DNA of 64,000 bases from CAVWDU01 sp963840725 (GTDB lineage Bacteria; Pseudomonadota; Gammaproteobacteria; Pseudomonadales; Halieaceae): positions 194,730 to 258,729 of the forward strand of contig CAWIZY010000003.1 in NCBI GenBank assembly GCA_963840725.1. Reading direction: 5' to 3'. The notes under the pieces were generated by a model that was not told the origin of the DNA, made no database searches, and saw only the letters and a list, made by a program, of their open reading frames with translations. Numbering within the stretch: position 1 is the stretch's first letter; each line of letters starts with the position of its first letter. The translations under genes were made by a program, and so were the position numbers. Below are positions 35,579 to 45,320 of the stretch, one piece after another.

Positions 35579-36847
35579 ATGAATCTAACTGACCTCAAGA
35601 GCAAATCCACGCAAGAATTGATTGATATCGCCAAGGAAGTCGGCCTCGATAATATGGCTCGCTCCCGCAAGCAGGATATTATCTTCGCGATTCTAAAGCG
35701 ACACGCAAAAAGCGGCGAAGACATCTACGGCGACGGTGTGCTGGAAATCCTGCAGGACGGGTTCGGCTTCCTGCGTTCAGCAGACAGCTCCTACCTCGCT
35801 GGACCCGACGACATCTATGTATCACCCAGTCAAATACGGCGCTTTAATTTGCGCACCGGTGACACCATTTCCGGCAAGATCCGCCCGCCCAAGGACAGTG
35901 AGCGCTACTTCGCACTGCTCAAGGTCGGTGAAGTCAACTTCAATAAACCGGAAGATTCAAAAAGCAAAATCCTGTTCGAAAACCTGACACCTTTGTTCCC
36001 GGATGAACGGCTGACACTGGAAAAAGGCAACGGCAGCACGGAGGACCTCACCGGCAGGGTCATCGATCTGGTGGCACCCATCGGCAAGGGCCAGCGCGGT
36101 CTGCTGGTAGCACCGCCCAAGGCGGGCAAGACCATTATGATGCAAAGCATCGCCCAATCCATTATCTCCAATAACCCGGAGTGCGACATCATCGTTCTGC
36201 TGATCGATGAACGCCCTGAAGAAGTCACGGAAATGCAACGGTCCGTGGGTGCACGCGGCGCAGAGGTCGTGGCCTCTACCTTCGATGAACCGCCGTCACG
36301 ACACGTCCAGGTTGCGGACATGGTCATCGAAAAAGCAAAACGCCTGGTTGAGCACAAACGCGATGTCGTTATCCTGCTGGACTCCATTACCCGCCTGGCT
36401 CGGGCCTACAACACCGTCATACCCAGTTCCGGTAAAGTTCTGACCGGTGGTGTCGACGCCCACGCGCTGGAGCGGCCAAAACGATTCTTCGGCGCAGCAC
36501 GCAATATCGAGGAAGGCGGCAGCCTGTCGATAATCGCGACTGCACTGATCGACACCGGCTCAAAAATGGACGAAGTCATCTACGAAGAATTCAAGGGCAC
36601 CGGCAACATGGAGCTGCACCTCGATCGCAAAGTGGCGGAAAAGCGTGTCTACCCCGCCATCAACATCCGCCGCTCGGGCACACGCCGCGAGGAGTTGCTT
36701 ACCAGCGAGGAAGAACTCCAGCGCATGTGGATTTTGCGCAAGTTGCTGCACAGCATGGAAGACCTCGCTGCGATCGAGTTCCTGCTCGGTCGACTGAAAG
36801 ACACCAAAACCAACGACGAGTTCTTCATGTCAATGAAGCGCAAGTAA
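35579..36847 (+). CDS. rho: Transcription termination factor Rho
   Basis: Hexameric RNA-dependent ATPase that ends transcription. At 422 residues it has no inserted domain. The N-terminal helix bundle is followed by the RNA-binding cold-shock-like fold (GFGFLRSADSSYL near 60), Walker A APPKAGKT near 180, Walker B (VVILLDSITRLARAYN) and the secondary-site Q-loop. A leader of about 208 bases (35,371-35,578) without genes precedes it and probably hosts autogenous attenuation, as in E. coli rho; I see no hairpin that proves this. Confidence 0.98.
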   Translation: MNLTDLKSKSTQELIDIAKEVGLDNMARSRKQDIIFAILKRHAKSGEDIYGDGVLEILQDGFGFLRSADSSYLAGPDDIYVSPSQIRRFNLRTGDTISGKIRPPKDSERYFALLKVGEVNFNKPEDSKSKILFENLTPLFPDERLTLEKGNGSTEDLTGRVIDLVAPIGKGQRGLLVAPPKAGKTIMMQSIAQSIISNNPECDIIVLLIDERPEEVTEMQRSVGARGAEVVASTFDEPPSRHVQVADMVIEKAKRLVEHKRDVVILLDSITRLARAYNTVIPSSGKVLTGGVDAHALERPKRFFGAARNIEEGGSLSIIATALIDTGSKMDEVIYEEFKGTGNMELHLDRKVAEKRVYPAINIRRSGTRREELLTSEEELQRMWILRKLLHSMEDLAAIEFLLGRLKDTKTNDEFFMSMKRK

Positions 36848-36934
36848 TTACCTCTAAGCAATAATCAGGCGCCACCGCCTCACGCCAAATGCCGCTATAA
36901 TGCAGCCTCCTGATCAGCGAGGGGTTAAGGCAAC

Positions 36935-38416
36935 TTGAAGTACGCAGACCTGCGGGATTTTATCAGTGCCCTTGAGGCTCGCGGCGAATTGCTGCGCATC
37001 AGCACCGAGGTAGACCCCAATCTGGAGATGACTGAGATTGCCGATCGTACCCTGCGACGCGGCGGCCCTGCTCTTTTGTTCGAAAATCCGCGAGGATTCA
37101 ATATACCGGTGCTGGCCAACCTGTTCGGCACTGAAAAACGCGTCGCCCTAGGCATGGGTGCGGAGCATATTTCATCCCTGCGGGAAATTGGTGAAATCCT
37201 TGCCTATCTGCGCCAGCCCGACCCGCCGAAAGGAATGCGGGACGCCTGGGAAAAAGTACCTTTGCTGCGCAAAGTGCTCAGCATGGCCCCCAAACTGGTC
37301 AAAAACCCGGTCTGTCAGTATCACGTTCGCGAGGCTGCGGACGTCGATCTGCGTTCGCTGCCCATTCAGACTTGTTGGCCCGGTGATGCGGGCCCGCTGG
37401 TCACCTGGCCCCTGGTCATCACCCGCGGACCCGGCAAGGAGCGACAGAACCTCGGCATTTACCGCATGCAGCTATTGGGCCGCGACAAACTCATCATGCG
37501 CTGGCTCTCCCATCGCGGTGGCGCACTGGATTACCGTGACTGGCAACTCGCTCACCCGGGGGCTCGCTACCCGGTGGCGATTGCGCTGGGTGCTGACCCG
37601 GCCACGACGCTGGGAGCGGTAACGCCGGTGCCCGACGCCATCTCCGAGTATGCCTTTGCCGGCTTGCTGCGAGGGGGGAAAACCGAGGTGGCAGAGTGCT
37701 ATACCCCCTTGTGCAGGGAGCATGGCCTGCAGGTACCGGCTAACGCGGAGTTTATTCTTGAGGGCTACCTGGAGCCGGGCGAAGAAGCGGATGAGGGGCC
37801 TTTCGGTGACCACACCGGCTATTACAATGAAGTGGAACGGTTCCCCGTTTTTACAGTAGATACTATTACCCACCGTGAGTCGCCGATCTATCACAGCACC
37901 TACACTGGCCGACCGCCGGATGAGCCAGCGATCCTGGGCGTGGCTCTGAACGAAGTGTTCGTTCCGATTCTCAAGAAACAGTTCCCGGAGATTGTGGATT
38001 TTTATCTGCCCCCGGAGGGCTGCTCCTATCGCATGGCTGTTGTCACCATCCGCAAGGAATACCCCGGGCATGCCAAACGGGTCATGTTGGGCGTCTGGTC
38101 TTTCCTGCGTCAGTTCATGTATACCAAGTTTGTCATTGTCACCGACGACGACATCGACCCGCGCAATTGGCAGGACGTGATCTGGGCGATGACGACCCGC
38201 ATGGACCCGCAGCGCGATACCGTCTTCATAGACAACACCCCCATCGACTACCTGGATTTCGCCTCTCCCGTGGCCGGACTTGGCTCCAAGGCCGGCTTCG
38301 ACGCCACCAACAAGTGGCCGGGAGAAACACAGCGTGAATGGGGACAGCCGATAGCCATGGATGCGGCAGTAAAGCAGCGCGTCGATGAACTGTGGGACCA
38401 GCTCGGCATAGCCTAG
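36935..38416 (+). CDS. ubiD: 4-hydroxy-3-polyprenylbenzoate decarboxylase UbiD
   Basis: Prenylated-FMN-dependent decarboxylase of ubiquinone synthesis, 493 residues. GDAGPLVTWPLVITRGP near 150, PFGDHTGYYN near 290 (including the catalytic E-R-E region EGYLEPGEEADEGPFGDHTGYYN) and YTKFVIVTDDDIDPRNW near 400 are diagnostic. The start is a TTG (LKYADLRDFI), aligning with the family's MKFKDLRDF; no ATG lies nearby in frame. UbiX, which supplies the cofactor, is not in this window. Confidence 0.95.
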   Translation: MKYADLRDFISALEARGELLRISTEVDPNLEMTEIADRTLRRGGPALLFENPRGFNIPVLANLFGTEKRVALGMGAEHISSLREIGEILAYLRQPDPPKGMRDAWEKVPLLRKVLSMAPKLVKNPVCQYHVREAADVDLRSLPIQTCWPGDAGPLVTWPLVITRGPGKERQNLGIYRMQLLGRDKLIMRWLSHRGGALDYRDWQLAHPGARYPVAIALGADPATTLGAVTPVPDAISEYAFAGLLRGGKTEVAECYTPLCREHGLQVPANAEFILEGYLEPGEEADEGPFGDHTGYYNEVERFPVFTVDTITHRESPIYHSTYTGRPPDEPAILGVALNEVFVPILKKQFPEIVDFYLPPEGCSYRMAVVTIRKEYPGHAKRVMLGVWSFLRQFMYTKFVIVTDDDIDPRNWQDVIWAMTTRMDPQRDTVFIDNTPIDYLDFASPVAGLGSKAGFDATNKWPGETQREWGQPIAMDAAVKQRVDELWDQLGIA

Positions 38417-38673
38417 TGCCCTGAGCGCGACTGCCATTGCCCTGGCGCCCCCCGGCGAGCCGTCTTGAATTATCCGCAGGTGTCCGCATATCCAATTGGC
38501 GATGAGACTCGTTGCGGCCACATAAAGTCCGGCCCCCAACGGCTGAAACGCCCTTTGACGCCCTCAGCCGACAGCGTCAGTTGTGGCTGCATCTTTTTTT
38601 CTGGCCCGTTAACCCCTTTCCACCGGTAGCGGCGATTAAGCCAGACAACCGCCTGTAGTCAAGGAGCCGTCTG

Positions 38674-40101
38674 ATGAAACCCCCGATAGTTTTTGCATCG
38701 CTATTCTCTCTATGCCTGGCCAGCCAGGGCCAAGGAGCCGACATGCGCAGCACGATAGAAGATCAAACGGCCGTAGCGGTCACCATTTACAATGACAACC
38801 TGGCGCTGGTCAAAGACCGCCGCGAACTCCAGCTGGACAAGGGCACGAGTCAACTTGCTTTCCGGGGTGTCAGCGCCCAGATGCGAGCGGAGACTGCCAT
38901 GCTGCGGCAGATCAACAACCCGAACTCCCTGCGGGTGTTCGAACAGAACTTCGACTTTGATTTGCTATCCCCGCAGAGTTTGCTGGAAAAATACACCGGC
39001 AAGACTATCCAAATCGCTCGCATGAACCCGGCCACGGGTGACGAAATCATTGAGGAGGCAACCGTCCTGGCTACCAACGGTGGCGTGGTGGTGAAAATCG
39101 GCGACCGGATTGAAACCAATCCCACGGGAAGGTTTATCTTCAGCAATGTGCCCACTAACCTGCGCGATGAACCCACCCTGTCGATACAGTTACAGAGCGC
39201 CACAAACGCCGCGCAGGAAGTCGAGCTGAGCTACCTCACGGGAGGCCTGGCCTGGAAAGCCGACTACGTTGCCGAGCTCGATGCGACCGATTCAGCACTG
39301 GACCTGTTAGCCTGGGTTACTCTCACCAACGAAAGCGGTGCGACCTATACCAACGCCAGCATGCAGTTGGTAGCGGGTGATGTAAACCAGGTCAGGCCGC
39401 CGATGCGACAGGCCCGATTCGACGCCGAAATGTACGCGTCCGCAGCCCCCACGAGCCGCGTGGTCGAAGAGACCCTGTTCGAATACCACCTTTATACGCT
39501 GGAGCGGCCCACCACCATCAATGACAACCAGACCAAACAGGTCTCACTGCTCTCGGCGGCCAGCATCCCCGTGGTCAAGGAGCTGCTGTTCCAGGGTCAA
39601 CCCTCTTACTACCGCGCCGGCCGTGGCGTGGTCGGGCGCAGCGTAAAACCCGAGGTTTTCATTGAGTTCGACAACCGCGAAAAATCCGGCCTGGGCATGC
39701 CCTTGCCCAAGGGCGTTGTCCGCGTCTACAAACGCGACTCGACAGGCAACGCCCAGTTCATTGGGGAAGATGAAGTTGATCACACCGCCCGCAATGAGAA
39801 GGTACGCCTGAAACTGGGTGAGTCTTTCGATGTGACGGCAGACAAAAAGCAAACCGACTTCCAGATCAAGGAGCAAATTCTCGGTCGGGACGTTTTTCAA
39901 TCAAGCTATGAAATCGAGCTGCGCAACGCCAAGTCGGAAGCGGTTACGGTGGTGGTGCGCGAGCCCATACCCGGCGACTGGGAAATGCTCAGCGAAAGCC
40001 TACCCCACAAGAAAGTGGCCGCCGGTCTCGCCGAGTGGGTCATCACGGTGCCGGCAGATGGCAAAACCACTCTGTCCTACACCACCCGACTGAGGCTCTG
40101 A
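38674..40101 (+). CDS. Secreted DUF4139 domain protein
   Basis: A 475-residue protein with a Sec signal peptide (residues 1-22). The mature part is beta-rich: an N-terminal region VAVTIYNDNLALVKDRREL and the DUF4139 core from about 180 (ELSYLTGGLAWKADYVAEL, LLAWVTLTNESGATYTNASMQLVAGDV). The C-terminal part ends in a VVREPIPGDWEMLSE...VPADGKTTLSYTTRLRL mucoidy-inhibitor A-like fold. The function is unknown; it is periplasmic or outer-surface. A 257-base gap without genes (38,417-38,673) precedes it. It lies 77 bases before the dehydrogenase/cytochrome fusion on the same strand. Confidence 0.83.
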   Translation: MKPPIVFASLFSLCLASQGQGADMRSTIEDQTAVAVTIYNDNLALVKDRRELQLDKGTSQLAFRGVSAQMRAETAMLRQINNPNSLRVFEQNFDFDLLSPQSLLEKYTGKTIQIARMNPATGDEIIEEATVLATNGGVVVKIGDRIETNPTGRFIFSNVPTNLRDEPTLSIQLQSATNAAQEVELSYLTGGLAWKADYVAELDATDSALDLLAWVTLTNESGATYTNASMQLVAGDVNQVRPPMRQARFDAEMYASAAPTSRVVEETLFEYHLYTLERPTTINDNQTKQVSLLSAASIPVVKELLFQGQPSYYRAGRGVVGRSVKPEVFIEFDNREKSGLGMPLPKGVVRVYKRDSTGNAQFIGEDEVDHTARNEKVRLKLGESFDVTADKKQTDFQIKEQILGRDVFQSSYEIELRNAKSEAVTVVVREPIPGDWEMLSESLPHKKVAAGLAEWVITVPADGKTTLSYTTRLRL

Positions 40102-40178
40102 GCGGGTACCGGGGAAAACACTACGCATGTTGGACTGAGACTTGTAAACTGAGGCGGTTGTTAGTTACGGACCGCTGT

Positions 40179-42719
40179 ATGGTAAAGCTTCAGCCCTTCT
40201 CCCAGCGTCACCCCTCGACAGCCTCCGCTATCGGGCCTCGCCTGCCCCAGGTGGCTTTAGTGACAAGCCTGCTACTCGCGGGCTGTGGCGCCAGCGATGG
40301 TCCGAGCGACGGCGCCGCGACAGCCCTCAATACAACCAGCGTTGATGAATATCCCAGAGCTTACCGCTCGGTAATAGCCGGACAGCGCACCCCCCTGTCG
40401 GCGGACGAGTTAGGGCTGACGGTCACCTCAACCGACACCCTTGTGTGGCGCCAGGTCAGTGGCCCGACACTGGTGTTGTCGGAAACAGACTCTGGCGGCA
40501 TCGTCTTCGACGCCCCCGGGGCCGTGACAACCGCAGCCGTTGAACTCGAAGCGCTGGTGACCCGAGAGGACGGGCGACAGGAAAAACTGCCCATTACCGT
40601 GACCGCGGTCAACGAATCTCAGGTGGTGCCGGTGGCCGACACCCGTTACAGACTCAGGTCTGCAGAAACTGGCGGAGCCTGCAAAGCGCCGCCACCGCCG
40701 CCGATGAACTCGCCGACCAGGCTGGTACGGGCTTTCCCCGCTATCAGCATTCCTTCTCCTGCGGACATGGACCAGGCCCCGGGCGATGATTCCCACTGGT
40801 ATGTCACTTCGATACTGGGTCGCAAGATTTACCGATTCGCCAACCGGCCGGATGTCAGCCAGAGCGATGTGGTATTGGACCTCGCCTCCCGCGATGCTCG
40901 CTTGCGCAGCCTGGTGTTTCACCCGCAGTTCTCAAGCAATGGCAAAATCTACGTACAGATCCACAACGGCAAGGACCTTCGCCTGGGCACTTCCATACTG
41001 GAATTTACCTGGTCACCGGCACTCGATGCCTTTGATCCAGATTCCGAGCGGGTGATTCTGCAGGTCCCATTGCCGCACAGGAACACCGCAGATGGCGAAC
41101 ACCCCGGCGGACAGCTCAATTTCGGCAATGACGGTTACCTCTACGCCGCGCTGGGGGACGGTACCCAACCGGGCGTGTTCAGCGAATTCAGCCAGGACAC
41201 GGCGCTGCTTTGGGGCTCCTTGTTGCGCATTGACGTCGACGGAGAAGACCCTTACGCCATCCCTGCAGACAATCCTTTTGCCAATGGCGGTGGCAGGCCA
41301 GAAATTTACGCCTGGGGGTTCCGCCACCCATGGAAGTGGAATTTTGATCGTGCCACCGGTGAACTCTGGCTGGCCGATGTGGGCTGGGTGAGTCGCGAAG
41401 AAATCAACCGGGTGGTCGCGGGGGGAAACTACGGCTGGCCATTTCGTGAAGGTAAAATTGCCTGTCCGCGCTGCGAAGTCGACAGGGTGACCGTGAACGT
41501 CGACCAGGATTCCTTTATAGATCCGCTGGCAGACTATGACCGCGACACAGGCAAATCAGTCACCGGCGGCTACGTCTACCGGGGCTCTGACATAGCCGAC
41601 CTCCAGGGCGTTTATCTGTTCGGCGACTACGTCACTGGCAAGGTTTTCGCCCTGCGCCAGGACGGTAGCGGCGACTACGCTATTGACCTCATTGCACAGG
41701 GTTCACTATCTCTGGTTTCCTTTGCGCAGGACCTGAGGGGAGAGATCTACGCTCTCGACTTTCATGACGGTCATATTTACCAACTGGCGGCTAACACGGA
41801 ACAACCGGACAGCGATTTTCCCACGCGTTTGTCGGCGACGGGTTGCGTGGACATGGCGGATCCGGAGCGGCTTCTGCCCGGCATGATCCCCTACTCGGTT
41901 CAGTCCCCCTTATGGTCTGACGGCGCTGAAAAATCCCGCTGGCTGGCCCTCCCCCCGGGCGGCAAAATCACTGCCATTGCGGGTTCCTCCGGAGACCTGG
42001 ATTTCCCACCGGGCACTGTATTGGTCAAGCATTTTCGGCTGTTCAATCGTCTGCTGGAAACCCGCCTGTTCATGCGCCACGACGATGGCGAGTGGGCGGG
42101 CTACAGCTACGCCTGGAACGACAGCGAAACCGAGGCCGAACTCTTGCCCGGCGCCAGGGTCAGGTCTGTGGATGGACAGCTCTGGCGCTACCCCAGCCGC
42201 AGCGAGTGCCTGCAATGCCACACGCTTGCTGCCGGCCGATCGTTGGGGCTCACCCTGCGCCAGCTCAACACCCAGCACTTTGACGGCGATTCACTTTATG
42301 GCCAGTTACAGATGCTGGAGAATCTCAATCTGTTCTCGTTCACACCCGGACGCGATCGGGAATTTGCCGTATTGAACAACGAAGACGCCCCTGTAGCGGA
42401 GCGCGCCAGAGCCTATCTCCACGTCAATTGCGGCGGCTGCCATCGGCCCCAGGGTGGCGGGGACCGATCCACGATGGACCTGCGAATCGAGACCCCGCTG
42501 GCAGAGATGAACCTGTGTAACGCGCGCCCGGTGGTCGACACGCTGGGGAACGCCCAAGCTCGTTTGCTCTCCCCGGGAGAACCCGGCAACTCAATTCTGT
42601 TGACGCGTATGCAGCGGCGCGACGCCTATCGCATGCCACCCATCGGCAGCGCGGTGATTGACGAACCGGCCGTAGAACTGATCGCACAGTGGATTGCATC
42701 ACTGGAAGGCTGCCAATGA
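40179..42719 (+). CDS. Lipoprotein: PQQ-type sugar dehydrogenase fused to an SO2930-like diheme cytochrome c
   Basis: An 846-residue lipoprotein (lipobox LLLAGC near residue 31). Domains in order: a K319L/PKD-like Ig domain (about 50-145, WRQVSGP...FDAPG); a six-bladed GSDH-like beta-propeller (about 180-530, HPGGQLNFGNDGYLYAALGDG, AWGFRHPWKWNFD, GGNYGWPFREG); and a C-terminal region (about 550-846) like SO2930-family diheme cytochromes (IPYSVQSPLWSDGAEKSRW, VGTVLVKHF-like). The two heme motifs are CLQCH and CGGCH. It should oxidise a sugar or aldehyde in the periplasm and pass electrons to its own hemes. The soluble quinone cofactor is inferred. The ATG at 40,179 gives the signal peptide. 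Confidence 0.85.
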   Translation: MVKLQPFSQRHPSTASAIGPRLPQVALVTSLLLAGCGASDGPSDGAATALNTTSVDEYPRAYRSVIAGQRTPLSADELGLTVTSTDTLVWRQVSGPTLVLSETDSGGIVFDAPGAVTTAAVELEALVTREDGRQEKLPITVTAVNESQVVPVADTRYRLRSAETGGACKAPPPPPMNSPTRLVRAFPAISIPSPADMDQAPGDDSHWYVTSILGRKIYRFANRPDVSQSDVVLDLASRDARLRSLVFHPQFSSNGKIYVQIHNGKDLRLGTSILEFTWSPALDAFDPDSERVILQVPLPHRNTADGEHPGGQLNFGNDGYLYAALGDGTQPGVFSEFSQDTALLWGSLLRIDVDGEDPYAIPADNPFANGGGRPEIYAWGFRHPWKWNFDRATGELWLADVGWVSREEINRVVAGGNYGWPFREGKIACPRCEVDRVTVNVDQDSFIDPLADYDRDTGKSVTGGYVYRGSDIADLQGVYLFGDYVTGKVFALRQDGSGDYAIDLIAQGSLSLVSFAQDLRGEIYALDFHDGHIYQLAANTEQPDSDFPTRLSATGCVDMADPERLLPGMIPYSVQSPLWSDGAEKSRWLALPPGGKITAIAGSSGDLDFPPGTVLVKHFRLFNRLLETRLFMRHDDGEWAGYSYAWNDSETEAELLPGARVRSVDGQLWRYPSRSECLQCHTLAAGRSLGLTLRQLNTQHFDGDSLYGQLQMLENLNLFSFTPGRDREFAVLNNEDAPVAERARAYLHVNCGGCHRPQGGGDRSTMDLRIETPLAEMNLCNARPVVDTLGNAQARLLSPGEPGNSILLTRMQRRDAYRMPPIGSAVIDEPAVELIAQWIASLEGCQ

Positions 42720-42735
42720 ACCCTGTGGATAAAGC

Positions 42736-44019
42736 ATGAGTGCACGCTTCGACAGTATTATCCTCCATGTAGGACTGCACAAAACCGGCTCCACCAGCAT
42801 CCAGAACTGCTCTCAGTTCATGCACCGCGACCTGCTGCTCGCCAATGGTATCCAATACGCCTGTTTTCGCCTCGAGGGTAAGCTGCGCCCCAATCATGGC
42901 GGGATAGTCACCGCCGCGCTGCTCAATGAAGCGGATAAGTACGGCAAGGACTGGCGCTACAATCTGCAACTGAATACAGCGCGAGCCCAAACCGCCTGCC
43001 GGGAGCAGTTGGCGCAAACGCTCAATGCGCCAGAGGCGCGAACACTGCTGCTATCCGGTGAGATATTCAGCGTTTACAACCGGTCAGATCTCATGCGCCT
43101 GCGCGACCACCTGCTGCCATATACCCGGAGTTTGCGTGTCCTGGTGGTGATCAGAAACCCGCTGAACTTTGTCGAGAGTGCCCTGCAACAGCGCGTGAGG
43201 GCGGGCAAGTTGCCAGAACTTGGCGAGCTGGGGACCTTGAGTCGCAAGCGCTATCTACGATTGAAACGGGTATTCCCGGATACGCTGGAGGTGCTTAACT
43301 TCGACGATTGCGTCACTTACGAGGAGGGTTTGGTCGGTGCTTTCTATCGCGCCTGCGGCATACCTGCCGAGCAGCTTGTCGGACTGGACTATGGAGCGGC
43401 CAACCCGCGGTCCTCGCTGGAAGCCTTCAGAATCATGCATGCAATCAATCAACGCTTTCCCAATACCGACGACTCGACGGCCGCCGCATTACGCAAGCCC
43501 AGGGATATGCAACCCCTCTACGCAATTCCCGGTGCCCGATTCAGCTGGAACGAATGCGCGGATGCGACCATTTATGAGCAGGTGCAGGAAGAGCGTCACT
43601 GGTTTGAACAGCACCTCGGCCTGGCTTTTCGCGATCGACCCTCTGCTAAGCCAGAGGAGATCTGGTCTTTCGCGACCCTCGCAGTTCTGGAGTACCAGAT
43701 TCGGGACCTCGAGGAACCGTTGTTGCGCGAGGCAGCAACCGATTTTCTGGAACAGGAAGCGGGACGGCTGGCCCCCGAGCAGAGCGAGTCAGCGACGATC
43801 CTGCGGTTTATCGTCAGGCGATTGCGGGAAGCAAAGAGGCCACCCCCGTCGCAACGACTGCGCGACCTGGGACTGGATTATTTCCGGGCGGGGGCACAAC
43901 AGGTCCGGGCCTATAGCCCCGAACTGGCGATCAAGTTGCTGCGTGTGGCGCTGGAAATAAGACCCGACGCCCGGGACATTGCCAAACGACTGGAAGAGTG
44001 GGAAAAACTCCAGCAGTGA
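42736..44019 (+). CDS. Sulfotransferase-like P-loop protein
   Basis: A 427-residue protein. The N-terminus HVGLHKTGSTSIQ matches the 5'-phosphosulfate loop (PSB) of PAPS-dependent sulfotransferases, and LVVIRNPLNFVESAL near 140 matches the 3'-phosphate motif (R..P). The C-terminal ~70 residues look TPR-like (LAIKLLRVALEIRPDARDIAKRLEEW). The acceptor is unknown; bacterial members sulfate polysaccharides or small molecules. It starts 17 bases after the dehydrogenase fusion stop, so it is probably cotranscribed. It is convergent with hemY. Confidence 0.78.
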   Translation: MSARFDSIILHVGLHKTGSTSIQNCSQFMHRDLLLANGIQYACFRLEGKLRPNHGGIVTAALLNEADKYGKDWRYNLQLNTARAQTACREQLAQTLNAPEARTLLLSGEIFSVYNRSDLMRLRDHLLPYTRSLRVLVVIRNPLNFVESALQQRVRAGKLPELGELGTLSRKRYLRLKRVFPDTLEVLNFDDCVTYEEGLVGAFYRACGIPAEQLVGLDYGAANPRSSLEAFRIMHAINQRFPNTDDSTAAALRKPRDMQPLYAIPGARFSWNECADATIYEQVQEERHWFEQHLGLAFRDRPSAKPEEIWSFATLAVLEYQIRDLEEPLLREAATDFLEQEAGRLAPEQSESATILRFIVRRLREAKRPPPSQRLRDLGLDYFRAGAQQVRAYSPELAIKLLRVALEIRPDARDIAKRLEEWEKLQQ

Positions 44020-44072
44020 TCCGGGGTCTATCAGCCGGCTAACCGCTCAGTACAACGGTTGAGTGCATCAAT

Positions 44073-45317
44073 TCAGGAAGTCTGAGCAGAGGGCCCCGGA
44101 GCTGACGTTTCCGGCATGGGCAGTTCAGGCAACTTCACGTCCGCCAGCACCAGACCCTGACGGTAGTAGATATCAGCAGGACCGTGCTCACCCTGGGCAG
44201 CCAGCAGGCGTCCCAACTCAGCACAGGCCTCAGCCCCCGGGGTCAGCTTGTAGCTCTTTTCAAAATAATCCCGGGCCTTGCCCCACAACTCATTGCGGGC
44301 AGCCAGCCGGCCCAGAGCCAGCAGCAATTCGGCATCGTCGCTGTGCTGATCGAGCCAGCCCTCAGCGGTGCTGAGCTGCCGGGCCGGGTCATCGGTCTCG
44401 ATATAGGCATACAATCCAGCCAGCTGTGAATCCCAGTGCTGCCGTTGGGCTTTGAGCAAGATCTTTTCTGCCTCCTGGTGATCCTGCGCCAGCATCAGAG
44501 CATGGCAGTAAGTCCGCACTACCATCGGGTCACGCTTGAAATCACCGGGCACCTGTTGCCACTGCTGCCCTATTGTCGTCCCGGCAGCCGTCGGCCCCTG
44601 ATCCGCACAGGATTCAAGCAGTCTGACCCAAACGCTGCGCTCCAGGTCCTGCAGCTTGGCTTCGGCCATAACTTGCTGTTTCTTCAACTCGGGAAGCAGC
44701 ACCGCGAGCCCCTGCCAGTCCTCGAGGCCAAGCAAAGCGCGACATTGCAGATCCAGCCCTGCGGGGCTTTTCCCGCCGCCCTGGCTCAGAGTCTCAAGGG
44801 TCTGTGCGTAAGCGCCCGCCTCAAGCTGCAGCTGAGCGCGGGTCAGAGCCACCGCGCCTCCGGCCTCGCCTTCCGTGTTTTCGGCGGCCACCAGATACTC
44901 TGATACTTTCTTTGGCTCGTCCAATCGGGCACTGGCGCGGGCAGCGCCGAGGTAATTGAACAACGGTGCCTCATGGTTCTCGACTCCCCGCAAGAGCTGG
45001 CTGCGCGCCTTGCTCCAGTTACCCTCAGTAAAACTGACCAGGCCCCGACTGGTCATCATCGACGCGCGGCCGGCTTTGCGCCCACTTAGCCAGCGGGAAA
45101 GCGCCACCGGACTGACAAGCAACATGTGCAACAATCGCAGCAGAACATAAATCGAAAAAACTGCCAGCGCTATAAGTGCCAGAGCAATCCACAGACTGCT
45201 TTCAACCGTGTACTGGCCATAGCTGACCAGCACATAGCCCGGTTCACGCTCAACCAGCGCCACCACGGCCACACCGAGCACCAGTGCAATAAGCGACAGA
45301 AAAAATAGTCGGCGCAT
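44073..45317 (-). CDS. hemY: HemY protein (HemY_N domain with TPRs)
   Basis: A 414-residue inner-membrane protein. Two N-terminal helices (residues 3-24 and 42-65) form the HemY_N domain, and the rest is TPR-like helical repeats projecting into the cytoplasm. It is the last gene of the hemCDXY operon. It is not the oxygen-dependent protoporphyrinogen oxidase of the same name; in gammaproteobacteria its biochemical role is uncertain but it is tied to heme synthesis by context. hemX ends three bases before its start. Confidence 0.93.
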   Translation of the reverse strand: MRRLFFLSLIALVLGVAVVALVEREPGYVLVSYGQYTVESSLWIALALIALAVFSIYVLLRLLHMLLVSPVALSRWLSGRKAGRASMMTSRGLVSFTEGNWSKARSQLLRGVENHEAPLFNYLGAARASARLDEPKKVSEYLVAAENTEGEAGGAVALTRAQLQLEAGAYAQTLETLSQGGGKSPAGLDLQCRALLGLEDWQGLAVLLPELKKQQVMAEAKLQDLERSVWVRLLESCADQGPTAAGTTIGQQWQQVPGDFKRDPMVVRTYCHALMLAQDHQEAEKILLKAQRQHWDSQLAGLYAYIETDDPARQLSTAEGWLDQHSDDAELLLALGRLAARNELWGKARDYFEKSYKLTPGAEACAELGRLLAAQGEHGPADIYYRQGLVLADVKLPELPMPETSAPGPSAQTS

Positions 45318-45320
45318 AAG

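Noticed and set aside
40035..40178. Longer N-terminus of the dehydrogenase fusion
   Set aside because: It would overlap the DUF4139 coding end; the ATG at 40,179 gives a proper lipoprotein signal.
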